A DNA stretch of 14,074 nucleotides from Actinomycetes bacterium (GTDB taxonomy: Bacteria > Actinomycetota > Actinomycetes > Propionibacteriales > Propionibacteriaceae), in assembly GCA_009785885.1 (NCBI GenBank), contig WQUE01000097.1, positions 1-14,074 of the forward strand. Reading direction: 5' to 3'. A program made the translations under genes and the position numbers. Below are positions 1 to 7,359 of the stretch, in pieces; within the stretch, counting starts at the first letter, position 1, and each line of letters begins with the position of its first letter. The notes beneath the pieces are model-generated. The model was not told the DNA's origin, did no database searches, and saw only the letters and a program-made list of their open reading frames with translations.

Positions 1-2757
1 GCGGGGCGCGTGGATGCCGTGATCATGGCGCAGACGAACGGGGCGGGCGGCCCGACGGGGAGCCTGCCGTTCACCCCCGTCGCCGCCGAGGGGTTGGTTT
101 TCCTGACGCATGCGAGCAACCCCGTCACCTCGTTGACCCTGGACGAGATCCGGGCCATCTACGCGGGCACGATCACGAACTGGAAGCAGGTCGGTGGTCC
201 CGACCAGCGCATCATCGTCCTCCAGCGCTGGGAGAACGCCACCCAAGCTGCGTTCGGCGCGGTGATCGCACCCGGTTCTTCATCCCGCGGGACCCACATG
301 GTTTCGACGGACAGCCTGGTTCGCGCCGTCGCCGGGCAGACCGGCGACGGCACGGGGGACATCGGGTTCGAACTGTCGCACGCGTTGGTCCAGGCGGGCA
401 TCGATCCGGCGACGGCGGGCATCAAGCAGATCTCGATCGGCGGTGTCGCCCCGACCCCCCAGTCGTTCGCGTCCGGACGCTACCCGGCGACGTTCACGTA
501 CTCGATCGCGACGGGTGCCGCCACGGCGCGTGCGGGGGCGTTGTTCGTGCAGGCCGCGACCTCCGCCACCGGGCGGCAGGCCATCAGCGGCGCGGGCTAC
601 GTGCTGCCGTCGGCCTCGGCCACGACGCCCCCGACCACACCGCCCCCGACGACACAATCCCCCTCGGTCAAACCGACCTCACCGACCCAGTCCACCCAGG
701 CGACCCATCCGACCCAATCCACGTCCTCCGCCCCGCCCACCCAGCCATCGACGACCGCCCCGGCGACGACCACCACTCCCCCGCCGTACGCGACCAATCC
801 GGTGTCGTTCACCACGCGGACTCAGTACGTCGTCGGGGCGCAGGGCTGTACGGCGATCACGCGGGTCACCGTCGCCGGCCTCGCCGACAAGGCCGTCCAG
901 GACAGCATCAACGCGTCGTTCCGCGCGCGCCAGGATGCGCTGGCGGGCGTGGCCGCCGGCGCCCCGGCATGCCAGGCCTCCGGGGTGAAAGCCAAGGTGA
1001 CGGGCACGGTCCAGGGCAACGTCGGCAATGCGCTGTCGCTGTCGGCCCGCCTGTCCACGAACGGCGCCTTCGACGCGCTCAACGTGAGGCTCGACACGGG
1101 TGCCGTGCTGCGCGTCGCCGACCTGTTCACGCCAGGAGCGAACGTGGCGGCGATGATCCAGGCGTCGGCCGCCGGTCCGGGCTGCGATGCAGCCTGCGCG
1201 GCCGGCAAGGCACAGGACTACCGCGCCCACCCCAACCAGCCGTTCACGTTCACGCCGACCGGCGTCACCATCGGCGGCGTCACGATTCCGTTCTCGGCCT
1301 ACTGGCCGCAGGTCGCGCTGTTCACCGCGTTTGCGACGAAAGCCTCGCTCTACGCCCCGATCCCGCCAGGAGGATGTCCGGCCGGCCGGGTCTGCCCCGT
1401 CGCCGATCCCGTCGACAGTCAGACGACCAGCCCCACCACACCGGTCGAGGAAGTGTCGCCCGTGACCGATGCGGTGCCCGACGAGGAGACGCCCGCGGTC
1501 GACGCCGGAGTTGTCACGGACACCGAATCCGTGGCGGTGGGGGTACGCCGATCCGGCGACCACTTCACGTTCACGGGTACCGGTTTCGGCGCCGGGGAGG
1601 CGGTGAGCGCCTCGATCCACTCGGAACCGGTCGATCTCGGCTCGGTTGCGGCCGATGCTGCCGGGGTGAGCGTGTTCGGCTGGAACGTGCCCGCGGACTT
1701 CGCGACGGGCTCGCACCAAGTGGTCCTGTCCGGCGCGTCCGGGGTGGCGATCAGCACGTTCGTCGTACCGGCGGACGGCGCGATGTCCGTCGTTCCGCCG
1801 CTGCCGCCGGTGATCACGGGTGGGAACGCGTCCATCATTGCGGGTACGGCGGCCGCCGGTGCAACCGTGGACGTCACCTACCCCAAGGCGGGCGGGGCCA
1901 CGGGCAGGACCCGTGCCACAGTCGATTCGACGGGCGCCTGGACCGTGGCGACACCGTCCGATGCGGTCGACGGGCCGCTGAGCGCGATCGCGACCACCCT
2001 GGATGGTTCCGCGTCGGGTCTGGCGACCGGGACGCTGGACGTCACCGTCCCGGCGGCGCCCATCATCTCGTCGACGGGGACGCGTGTGTCGGGCACGGCC
2101 GAGGCGGGCAGTTGGGTTGTGGTGACCGACGCCACCGGTGCGATGGTCGGCGACGTCACCACCAGCCCGGCGGGCACGTGGGCTCTCGACGCCGCGAACG
2201 GGATGAATGGCGACATCACGGTCGTGGCCATCGACGCGGCGGGGAACCGTTCGCCTGCCGCGACCGCCACCATGGGTGAGCCGGCGGTGGTGAGCGCGCC
2301 GGCTACTCCGGTGGACGCCGCGACGACACCGGCGGTGACCGCGACCCGCTCGGGTGCGACCTACCGGTTCGTCGGCACGGGCTTCGCGGTGGGGGAGTCG
2401 GTGCAGGCGGGGATCGATTCCCCTGCCATCGCGCTGCCCGCCAAGACCGCCGACTCGACCGGGATGGTCACGTTCACGTGGACGGCACCATCCGGCTTCG
2501 CCTCGGGCGACCACACGGTGACGCTCATGGGTGCCGCGTCCGGCGGGGCCGTGACGACGTTCACCGTCCCCGCGCCTGCCGCCACTCCGCCACCGCCCCC
2601 CGGCACCTCACCGTCCACCGGGCCAGGAGGCCTCGCGGCGGCGACCGGTGGCGGCGGGGGCGGGACGTCGCCGGTGGGCCTTGCGGCGTTCCTGCTGGCC
2701 GCCGGTGCGGCCGGTCTGATGCTTTGGCGCCGCCGGATGGGGCAGTCGCCGTCCTGA
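1..2757 (+). CDS. Mosaic cell-surface protein with PstS-like domain and Ig-like repeats (5' partial)
   Basis: The frame is open from base 1, so the signal peptide and first lobe of the binding domain lie upstream; GTG at 10 is only an internal codon. Counting that codon as residue 1, about 1-200 resembles a phosphate-type periplasmic-binding domain (LTLDEIRAIYAGTITNWKQV is the classic PstS-like segment). Residues about 203-262 are a Pro/Thr/Ser linker. About 264-465 resembles the DUF3298/RsiV type (FTFTPTGVTIGGVTIPFSAY). Four beta-rich modules follow: two related repeats of about 76 residues (nt 1546-1773 and 2341-2574) flank two bacterial Ig-like domains (nt about 1800-2275). The end is a Pro/Gly-rich spacer, a hydrophobic helix (nt about 2671-2727) and an RRR tail, as in wall-anchored proteins. 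LAAATG near the spacer is close to, but not, a sortase LAXTG motif. The role is probably surface binding or adhesion. No pst genes are adjacent. Domain calls are from memory of the families. Confidence 0.8.
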   Translation, partial: AGRVDAVIMAQTNGAGGPTGSLPFTPVAAEGLVFLTHASNPVTSLTLDEIRAIYAGTITNWKQVGGPDQRIIVLQRWENATQAAFGAVIAPGSSSRGTHMVSTDSLVRAVAGQTGDGTGDIGFELSHALVQAGIDPATAGIKQISIGGVAPTPQSFASGRYPATFTYSIATGAATARAGALFVQAATSATGRQAISGAGYVLPSASATTPPTTPPPTTQSPSVKPTSPTQSTQATHPTQSTSSAPPTQPSTTAPATTTTPPPYATNPVSFTTRTQYVVGAQGCTAITRVTVAGLADKAVQDSINASFRARQDALAGVAAGAPACQASGVKAKVTGTVQGNVGNALSLSARLSTNGAFDALNVRLDTGAVLRVADLFTPGANVAAMIQASAAGPGCDAACAAGKAQDYRAHPNQPFTFTPTGVTIGGVTIPFSAYWPQVALFTAFATKASLYAPIPPGGCPAGRVCPVADPVDSQTTSPTTPVEEVSPVTDAVPDEETPAVDAGVVTDTESVAVGVRRSGDHFTFTGTGFGAGEAVSASIHSEPVDLGSVAADAAGVSVFGWNVPADFATGSHQVVLSGASGVAISTFVVPADGAMSVVPPLPPVITGGNASIIAGTAAAGATVDVTYPKAGGATGRTRATVDSTGAWTVATPSDAVDGPLSAIATTLDGSASGLATGTLDVTVPAAPIISSTGTRVSGTAEAGSWVVVTDATGAMVGDVTTSPAGTWALDAANGMNGDITVVAIDAAGNRSPAATATMGEPAVVSAPATPVDAATTPAVTATRSGATYRFVGTGFAVGESVQAGIDSPAIALPAKTADSTGMVTFTWTAPSGFASGDHTVTLMGAASGGAVTTFTVPAPAATPPPPPGTSPSTGPGGLAAATGGGGGGTSPVGLAAFLLAAGAAGLMLWRRRMGQSPS
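1546..1773 (+). repeat. Surface-protein repeat module, copy A
   Basis: This codes for about 76 residues that recur in copy B at 2341-2574. Shared landmarks, in order, are RSG, then F-GTGF-GE-V, then a W-P-FA-G-H-V-L core, then TFVVPA (TFTVPA in copy B). The copies have diverged well beyond simple DNA repetition, so this is an old duplication of a folded unit. Confidence 0.75.
2341..2574 (+). repeat. Surface-protein repeat module, copy B
   Basis: This is the second copy of the module at 1546-1773. It has RSGATYRFVGTGF near its start and TFTVPA at its end. It sits after the two intervening Ig-like domains and directly before the Pro/Gly-rich spacer and membrane anchor. Confidence 0.75.
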
Positions 2758-2799
2758 GGATCGACGACCGCGCGCCGATACGGTCCGGCGTGTCTGGCC

Positions 2800-2805
2800 T
2801 ACACT
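2800..2805 (+). promoter_or_regulatory. Possible -10 element (TACACT) for the CNNM/CBS gene
   Basis: TACACT fits the actinobacterial TAnnnT -10 pattern and lies in the 144-bp gap after the surface-protein stop. No convincing -35 is seen. A start of transcription near 2812 would give an mRNA leader of about 90 nt. A small hairpin lies at its 5' end: GGTCC at 2814-2818 pairs with GGACC at 2824-2828. Confidence 0.35.
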
Positions 2806-2901
2806 GGGGCCCAGGTCCCGGAAGGACCGGATGCGTGAGGACGGCGGCGGGCCGAGGGTGCCGGGGATCGTCCCGGGTACCGTGACGATGGAGGTGCGGG
2901 C

Positions 2902-4272
2902 GTGGGCAACGTGTGGCTCGACACGCTGCTGGTGTTCGTGTTCTTCCTCATCGGCGGCGTGTTCGCGGCGGCCGAGATGGCGCTGGTGTCGTTGCGATCC
3001 TCGCAGGTCGCCGGGCTGATCCGCCAGGGGAAGCGCGGACGCGCCGTGGCCCGGCTGCTCGCCAGCCCCAACCGGTTCTTGTCGGCGGTGCAGATCGGCG
3101 TGACCCTGTCCGGCTTCCTGTCGGCCTCGTTCGGCGGCGCCTCGCTGGCCAACATGTGGCTCACGCCGATCCTCCTGGGTTGGGGGATGCCCCCGCGGGC
3201 CGCCTCGGTGATCGCCCTCGTGGCCGTGACCGTTGTGATCAGCTTCGTCTCGATCGTGATCAGCGAACTGACTGCCAAGCGCCTCGGGATGCAGCGTCCC
3301 GAGGGGATTGCGCTGACGCTGGCGCCTCTTCTCAACGGGTTGGCCTCGGCGTTCCGGCCCGTGATCTGGCTGATGGGGGTGTGCACGAATGTGCTCGTGC
3401 GCGCTCTCGGCGGCGACCCGGCGGCGGGCAAGTCGGAGGTGAGCAGCGCCGAGTTGCGCTCCATGGTGTCCTCCGCGCCGAGCCTCGGTGTCGAGGAGCG
3501 GCACATCGTGGACGAGGTGTTCAGCGCCGGTGGGACGAACCTGCGCGAGGTGATGGTCCCGCGGACCGAGGTCGACTTCCTGTCGGGCGACATGCTCGCC
3601 GAGGAGGCACTGCACCGCGTCCGCGACGCCCCGCACTCGCGCTATCCCGTGATCGGCGGGTCGCCGGATCGTGTGCTGGGTTTCCTTCACGTGCGCGACC
3701 TGATGGACATGAGCGCCGACGTCCGCACGCGACCCCTGCGACGGTTCGCCCGGCCGGTACTGTTCCTGCCGGAGACCGTGCAGGTTCTGCCCGCGCTGAC
3801 GCGGATGCGCCGCCGCCGTGCCCACCTGGCGGTCGTGCAGGACGAGTACGGCGGCACGGCCGGCATCATCACCCTGGAGGACCTGGTCGAGGAGCTGATC
3901 GGCGAGATCACCGACGAGTACGACGTGGTGCCCGGCGCTGGGGTCCAGGCGGAACGGGGCGACCTCGACGGTCTCCTGACCGTGCCGGAGTTCGCCGAAC
4001 GCACCGGCTACGCCTTGCCGGACGGGCCCTACGACACCCTCGGCGGGTTCCTCATGGCCCAGTTGGGACGTCTCCCGGAGCAGAACGACGAGGTGTGTGC
4101 CACGTTGATGCCGGCCGAGGGGGCGGCCGGGGACGCCGCCCCGGCGGAGCGACGGGTGTGGCGGCTGCGGGTCACGGAGATGGACGGACGCCGCATCGCC
4201 TGGGTCCGTGCCGTCCCGGACGAGGCGCCGTCCGGCATGCCGCCGGCGGAGACGTCCGAAACCCCCAGCTGA
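2902..4272 (+). CDS. CNNM (DUF21) / CBS-pair / CorC-type membrane protein, hemolysin C family
   Basis: This is a 456-residue integral membrane protein of the CNNM/CorC (old name hemolysin/TlyC) superfamily, linked in other bacteria to Mg2+/Co2+ efflux or ion homeostasis. An N-terminal DUF21/CNNM domain (about residues 1-190) has four hydrophobic segments, starting LLVFVFFLIGGVFAAAEMAL. A CBS pair follows at about 210-340. It contains V-PRTEVDFL at its entry and DEYGGTAG at 314-321, which is the family hallmark, followed by TLEDLVEELIGEITDEYD. The CorC/HlyC C-terminal domain is at about 350-440 (LDGLLTVPEFAERTGYALPD). GTG at 2902 is chosen because GGAGGT lies at 2890-2895, six bases upstream, and the hydrophobic segment begins immediately. 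Length is normal. The substrate cannot be told from sequence. It is probably transcribed alone, as hairpins follow the stop. Confidence 0.93.
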   Translation: MGNVWLDTLLVFVFFLIGGVFAAAEMALVSLRSSQVAGLIRQGKRGRAVARLLASPNRFLSAVQIGVTLSGFLSASFGGASLANMWLTPILLGWGMPPRAASVIALVAVTVVISFVSIVISELTAKRLGMQRPEGIALTLAPLLNGLASAFRPVIWLMGVCTNVLVRALGGDPAAGKSEVSSAELRSMVSSAPSLGVEERHIVDEVFSAGGTNLREVMVPRTEVDFLSGDMLAEEALHRVRDAPHSRYPVIGGSPDRVLGFLHVRDLMDMSADVRTRPLRRFARPVLFLPETVQVLPALTRMRRRRAHLAVVQDEYGGTAGIITLEDLVEELIGEITDEYDVVPGAGVQAERGDLDGLLTVPEFAERTGYALPDGPYDTLGGFLMAQLGRLPEQNDEVCATLMPAEGAAGDAAPAERRVWRLRVTEMDGRRIAWVRAVPDEAPSGMPPAETSETPS

Positions 4273-4286
4273 GAGACCGCCTCACG

Positions 4287-4337
4287 CCGGAACATTCCGG
4301 CCGGGCGCGACGTTGCAACCTGGTAACGATTGCCCGG
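4287..4337 (+). terminator. Tandem stem-loops after the CNNM/CBS gene
   Basis: CCGGAA at 4287-4292 and TTCCGG at 4295-4300 form a compact hairpin 14 nt after the stop. Directly adjoining it, CCGGGC at 4301-4306 can pair with GCCCGG at 4332-4337, and an inner CGTT/AACG pair is nested within. There is no T-tract, which is usual for high-GC actinobacteria. The inner part (GTTGCAAC is a perfect 8-bp palindrome) could instead be an operator for the lipoprotein promoter 40 bp downstream. Confidence 0.4.
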
Positions 4338-4376
4338 TCTCGCCGCCCCGGCCAGGGGCCGTGGCACCGGGCACGG

Positions 4377-4382
4377 TACGAT
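4377..4382 (+). promoter_or_regulatory. Probable -10 element (TACGAT) for the nucleoside-uptake cluster
   Basis: TACGAT matches TAnnnT and is the best promoter-like hexamer before the lipoprotein gene. The start of transcription would fall near 4389-4390. No good -35 is visible at the expected distance. A GTG lies exactly at the predicted start of transcription (see the short ORF at 4390). The leader to the lipoprotein GTG would be about 60 nt, too short for a typical purine-type riboswitch. Confidence 0.5.
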
Positions 4383-4389
4383 AGAAGCT

Positions 4390-4452
4390 GTGCCCATCCG
4401 GCCATCGATTCATCATCGCAGGAGTCCTGTAGAGAGGCAGAACATCACGTGA
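4390..4452 (+). CDS. Possible leaderless upstream ORF (20 codons)
   Basis: GTG at 4390 lies seven bases after the -10-like TACGAT, the spacing of a leaderless start. The frame runs 20 codons (peptide begins MPIRPSIHHRRS) to a TGA at 4450-4452, which overlaps the lipoprotein GTG (4449-4451) as GTGA. That geometry would couple translation of the two. Against it, 7 of 20 third positions are A or T, far more than in neighbouring genes, so the peptide is not obviously selected as protein. If real, it more likely acts through its translation than through its product. Confidence 0.3.
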   Translation: MPIRPSIHHRRSPVERQNIT

Positions 4453-5561
4453 AGAAGACCATCCTCGCCCTTCCCATCGCAGCGTGCGCGCTCGCGCTGT
4501 CCCTGTCGGGGTGCGCCAAGGCGCCCGGCACGGCAAGCACCTCGACCACCAATCCGGCGTCGACATCCACGTCGGCGACCGGCAGCGCCTCCAACTTCCT
4601 CGCCTGCATGGTCTCGGACCAGGGCGGTTTCGACGACAAGTCGTTCAACCAGACGTCCTATGCGGGCGTCACCAACGCGGTCAAGAAGCTCGGAATCAAG
4701 GAGCAGCACGTCCAGTCGGTGACGGCGGACGACTACGCCAAGAACGTGCAGTCGATGATCAGCGCCAAGTGCGACATCATCATCGGTGTCGGCTTCGCCC
4801 TGGCCGATGCGGTCACGGCGGCCGCGAAGGCGAATCCGACCGTGAAGTTCGCGCTCGTCGACTCGGCGACCAACGAGCCGCTGCCGAACGCGAAGGGCCT
4901 GCTGTTCAACACCAACGAGGCCGGTTTCCTCGCCGGCTATCTGGCTGCGTCCATTTCCCAGAGCGGCAAGGTCGCCACGTACGGCGGCCAGCCCTACCCG
5001 TCGGTGACGATCTTCATGGACGGCTACGTCGAGGGCGTCAAGTACTTCAACGACAAGAAGGGCAAGAGCGTCCAGGTGATCGGCTGGGACGTCGACAAGC
5101 AGGACGGCATGATGGTCCAGAGCCAGTCGCCGTTCACCGATGTCGCCGCGGGCAAGACGGCGGCCGACAACCAGGTGAGCCAGGGCGCCGACGTGCTGTT
5201 CCCGGTCGCCGGCAACGCCGGCACGGGCGCGCTTCAGGCCGCCCAGGCCAGCAACGGCAAGGTCAGCGCCATCTGGGTGGACACCGACGGCTGCATCAGC
5301 GCCTCCCAGTACTGCTCGGTGATTCCGACCAGCGTGTACAAGGGCATGGATGTCGCCGTGGAGCAGGTCATCACGGACACCTTCAACGGCAAGTTCAACG
5401 CGGACGACTACGTCGGCACGCTCGCCAACAAGGGCGTCGGCATCGCCCCGTTCCACGATTGGGACTCGAAGATTTCCGCCGACCTGAAGGCCGAGTTGAC
5501 CGCGATCCAGAAGGGCATCATCGACGGCACGATCAAGGCGCCGTCGAAGAGCGCCAACTGA
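4449..5561 (+). CDS. BMP-family (PnrA/Med) nucleoside-binding lipoprotein, ABC transporter receptor
   Basis: This is a 370-residue extracellular receptor that should capture nucleosides and hand them to the permeases encoded downstream. The signal peptide (MKKTILALPIAACALALS) ends in the lipobox L19-S20-G21-C22, so it is a lipid-anchored protein. A Ser/Thr-rich tether spans about 23-50. The BMP fold begins with CMVSDQGGFDDKSFNQTSYA, the conserved ligand-loop segment of PnrA-like proteins, and WVDTDGCISASQYCS is typical of actinobacterial members. GTG at 4449 is chosen because it starts the signal peptide; GAGAGG at 4432-4437 is a modest ribosome-binding site. Specificity for nucleosides rests on the family and on the cytidine deaminase gene in the same cluster. 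Other BMP ligands remain possible. Confidence 0.93.
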   Translation: MKKTILALPIAACALALSLSGCAKAPGTASTSTTNPASTSTSATGSASNFLACMVSDQGGFDDKSFNQTSYAGVTNAVKKLGIKEQHVQSVTADDYAKNVQSMISAKCDIIIGVGFALADAVTAAAKANPTVKFALVDSATNEPLPNAKGLLFNTNEAGFLAGYLAASISQSGKVATYGGQPYPSVTIFMDGYVEGVKYFNDKKGKSVQVIGWDVDKQDGMMVQSQSPFTDVAAGKTAADNQVSQGADVLFPVAGNAGTGALQAAQASNGKVSAIWVDTDGCISASQYCSVIPTSVYKGMDVAVEQVITDTFNGKFNADDYVGTLANKGVGIAPFHDWDSKISADLKAELTAIQKGIIDGTIKAPSKSAN

Positions 5562-5570
5562 GCCGTTGGC

Positions 5571-5586
5571 CTCACCCGCGGGTGAG
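5571..5586. promoter_or_regulatory. 16-bp perfect palindrome between receptor and ATPase genes
   Basis: CTCACCCGCGGGTGAG is perfectly self-complementary and lies nine bases after the lipoprotein stop. It could be an operator for a dimeric regulator of the downstream transporter genes, or a short RNA stem upstream of the main hairpin at 5606-5635. No second copy was noticed in the window. Confidence 0.45.
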
Positions 5587-5605
5587 TCGCTGACGGGCTT
5601 GTCGA

Positions 5606-5635
5606 GGAGGGGGAGGGCATCTGCCCTCCCCCTTC
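5606..5635 (+). terminator. Strong GC-rich hairpin (partial terminator/attenuator) after the receptor gene
   Basis: GGGGGAGGGC at 5609-5618 pairs perfectly with GCCCTCCCCC at 5623-5632 around a four-base loop (ATCT). Three outer pairs, one a G-T wobble, extend the stem to 13. There is no T-tract, only TT directly after the stem. Its place between the receptor and the ATPase gene suggests partial termination or 3'-end protection that raises receptor mRNA relative to transporter mRNA. Confidence 0.65.
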
Positions 5636-5699
5636 CGCATGCCGGGGACACACCGCGCGAGATCGGGGCGGCGGCCTCCCCGCTTGGGCCGGGGCGTGG

Positions 5700-5705
5700 C
5701 AAGAT
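5700..5705 (+). promoter_or_regulatory. Weak -10-like element (CAAGAT) before the ATPase gene
   Basis: CAAGAT keeps the A and final T of the -10 consensus and is seven bases before GTG 5713, matching the leaderless spacing seen elsewhere here. No -35 and no clear ribosome-binding site are visible. A second promoter would let the ATPase, permease and deaminase genes be transcribed despite the hairpin upstream. Confidence 0.3.
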
Positions 5706-5712
5706 GGTGCCC

Positions 5713-7359
5713 GTGTCAATGCTGACGAGTACACCCACCGCGCCGGCCGGGTCCACGTCGTCCACCCAGGGCTTGTCCCTGCGTGGCATGACGAAGCGCT
5801 TCGGCACGCTGACGGCGTGCGACCACATCGACCTGGACATCGTCCCGGGCCGGATCCACTGCCTGCTCGGGGAGAACGGCGCCGGCAAGACGACGCTGAT
5901 GAACCTGCTGTACGGGCTGTTGCCCGCCGATGAGGGCTCCATCTCGATCGGCGGCGTCGAACAACACTTCCGTGACAGCCGCGACGCGATCGACGCGGGC
6001 ATCGGCATGGTCCACCAGCACTTCATGCTCGTCAACGTGTTCACGGTCGCGGAGAACATCGTGCTTGGCCGTGAGCCGGGCGCGGCGGGCCTGCTGGACA
6101 TCCGTTCGGCCCGGGCCAACGTGCGGCGCCTGTCGGCGCGCTACCACATGGACGTGCGCCCGGAGTCGGTGGTCGGCGACCTGCCGGTTGGGGTCCAGCA
6201 GCGGGTCGAGATCCTGAAGTCCCTGGCCAACGACGCGAAGTACCTGATTTTCGACGAGCCGACCGCCGTGCTGACCCCGCAGGAGACCGACGACCTCATG
6301 CGCATCATGCACGAGCTGCGCGACGAGGGCCACGCGATCGTGTTCATCACGCACAAGCTGCACGAGGTCCGTGAGATCGCCGACGACATCACCGTGATCC
6401 GTCGCGGCCGGGTCGTGGGCAAGGCCGAACCGGGCATGAGCGAGCTGGCACTTGCCGAGATGATGGTCGGCCGTTCGGTCAGTCTGACGGTCGACAAGCC
6501 GCCGGCCACGCCGGGCGAACCGGTGCTTCGCGTGTCCAACCTGAAGGTCGCCGACCCGTCCGGCGCGGTGGTCGTGAACGGGGTCACGTTCGACGTGCAC
6601 GCGGGGGAGATCGTGTGTGTCGCGGGTGTCCAGGGCAACGGGCAGACGGAGCTGGCCGAGGCGCTGCTCGGCCGGGTGCCGGTGCTGGAGGGGAGTGTGA
6701 AGCTGGAAGGGGCCGACCTGACGCGGGCCCGCGTGAAGACGGCCATCGCCGCGGGCTTCGGCTACGTGCCGGAGGACCGCCAAAGTGACGGCCTCATCGG
6801 CAAGTTCAGTATCGCCGAGAACCTGGTGCTCGACCAGGTCGAGTCGTTCTCGCGTTTCGCCTGGCTGGACGTCGGTGGAATCCTCGACAACGCCGACAAG
6901 CTGGCGGCGGAGTTCGACATCCGCACCCCCGACGTGACCCTGCCGGCCACGAGCCTGTCCGGTGGCAACCAGCAGAAGGTCGTGCTGGCCCGCGAACTGT
7001 CCCGGCCGCTGAAGCTGCTGCTGGCCTCGCAGCCGACCCGCGGTGTGGACGTCGGCGCGATCGAGTTCCTGCACGCGCGGATCGTCGCCGAGCGCGACAA
7101 AGGAACCGCGGTGCTCATCGTGTCGACCGAACTCGACGAGGTGGAGGCGCTCGCCGACCGGATCGCCGTGATGTACCGGGGCAAGCTCGTCGGCATCGTT
7201 CCGCCGGATACGCCCCGCGACGTGTTGGGTCTGATGATGGCGGGGGTGCCGTTCGAGGAGGCGGCGAGCATCGGCACGCACCCGGCCGCGCCCACCGGCG
7301 GCCCACCGGGGCCGGGTGGCACGGACGTCCCCACGAGCGGCGAGGAGGCCAAGGCATGA
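5713..7359 (+). CDS. Nucleoside ABC transporter ATP-binding protein (two fused nucleotide-binding domains)
   Basis: This is a cytoplasmic ATPase of the sugar/nucleoside importer type (NupO/YufO-like), about 548 residues. The first domain has an intact Walker A (GENGAGKTT, 53-61), a family-typical signature variant (LPVGVQQ, 157-163) and Walker B (YLIFDEPTA, 177-185). The second has a degenerate Walker A (GVQGNGQTE, 305-313), a canonical signature (LSGGNQQK, 415-422) and an altered Walker B (LASQPTRG, 437-444) where Asp-Glu is replaced by Ser-Gln. This asymmetry is normal in the family, so one composite site likely hydrolyses ATP. GTG 5713 is chosen from leaderless spacing; ATG 5704 and ATG 5719 are close alternatives. 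The frame stays open upstream to 5566, but that stretch covers the hairpin and is not family-like. The C-terminal 30 residues are Pro/Gly-rich. The end overlaps the next start by ATGA. Confidence 0.93.
   Translation: MSMLTSTPTAPAGSTSSTQGLSLRGMTKRFGTLTACDHIDLDIVPGRIHCLLGENGAGKTTLMNLLYGLLPADEGSISIGGVEQHFRDSRDAIDAGIGMVHQHFMLVNVFTVAENIVLGREPGAAGLLDIRSARANVRRLSARYHMDVRPESVVGDLPVGVQQRVEILKSLANDAKYLIFDEPTAVLTPQETDDLMRIMHELRDEGHAIVFITHKLHEVREIADDITVIRRGRVVGKAEPGMSELALAEMMVGRSVSLTVDKPPATPGEPVLRVSNLKVADPSGAVVVNGVTFDVHAGEIVCVAGVQGNGQTELAEALLGRVPVLEGSVKLEGADLTRARVKTAIAAGFGYVPEDRQSDGLIGKFSIAENLVLDQVESFSRFAWLDVGGILDNADKLAAEFDIRTPDVTLPATSLSGGNQQKVVLARELSRPLKLLLASQPTRGVDVGAIEFLHARIVAERDKGTAVLIVSTELDEVEALADRIAVMYRGKLVGIVPPDTPRDVLGLMMAGVPFEEAASIGTHPAAPTGGPPGPGGTDVPTSGEEAKA

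Noticed and set aside
679..2514. 611-residue open frame on the minus strand opposite the surface protein
   Set aside because: Composition is Arg/Gly/His-rich with no domain signature, as expected for an antisense shadow of a very GC-rich gene.
2913..4448. Long open frame upstream of the lipoprotein and in frame with it
   Set aside because: It overlaps the CNNM/CBS gene in another frame and reads as Arg/Gly/Pro-rich shadow. The true start is at the signal peptide, 4449.
4383..4448. Purine or nucleoside riboswitch before the lipoprotein gene
   Set aside because: The predicted leader is only about 60 nt and shows none of the three-way-junction landmarks of purine riboswitches.
5566..5712. N-terminal extension of the ATPase back to 5566
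   Set aside because: The frame is open, but the extra 49 codons run over the 5606-5635 hairpin, show no family similarity, and lack a ribosome-binding site at the distal start.
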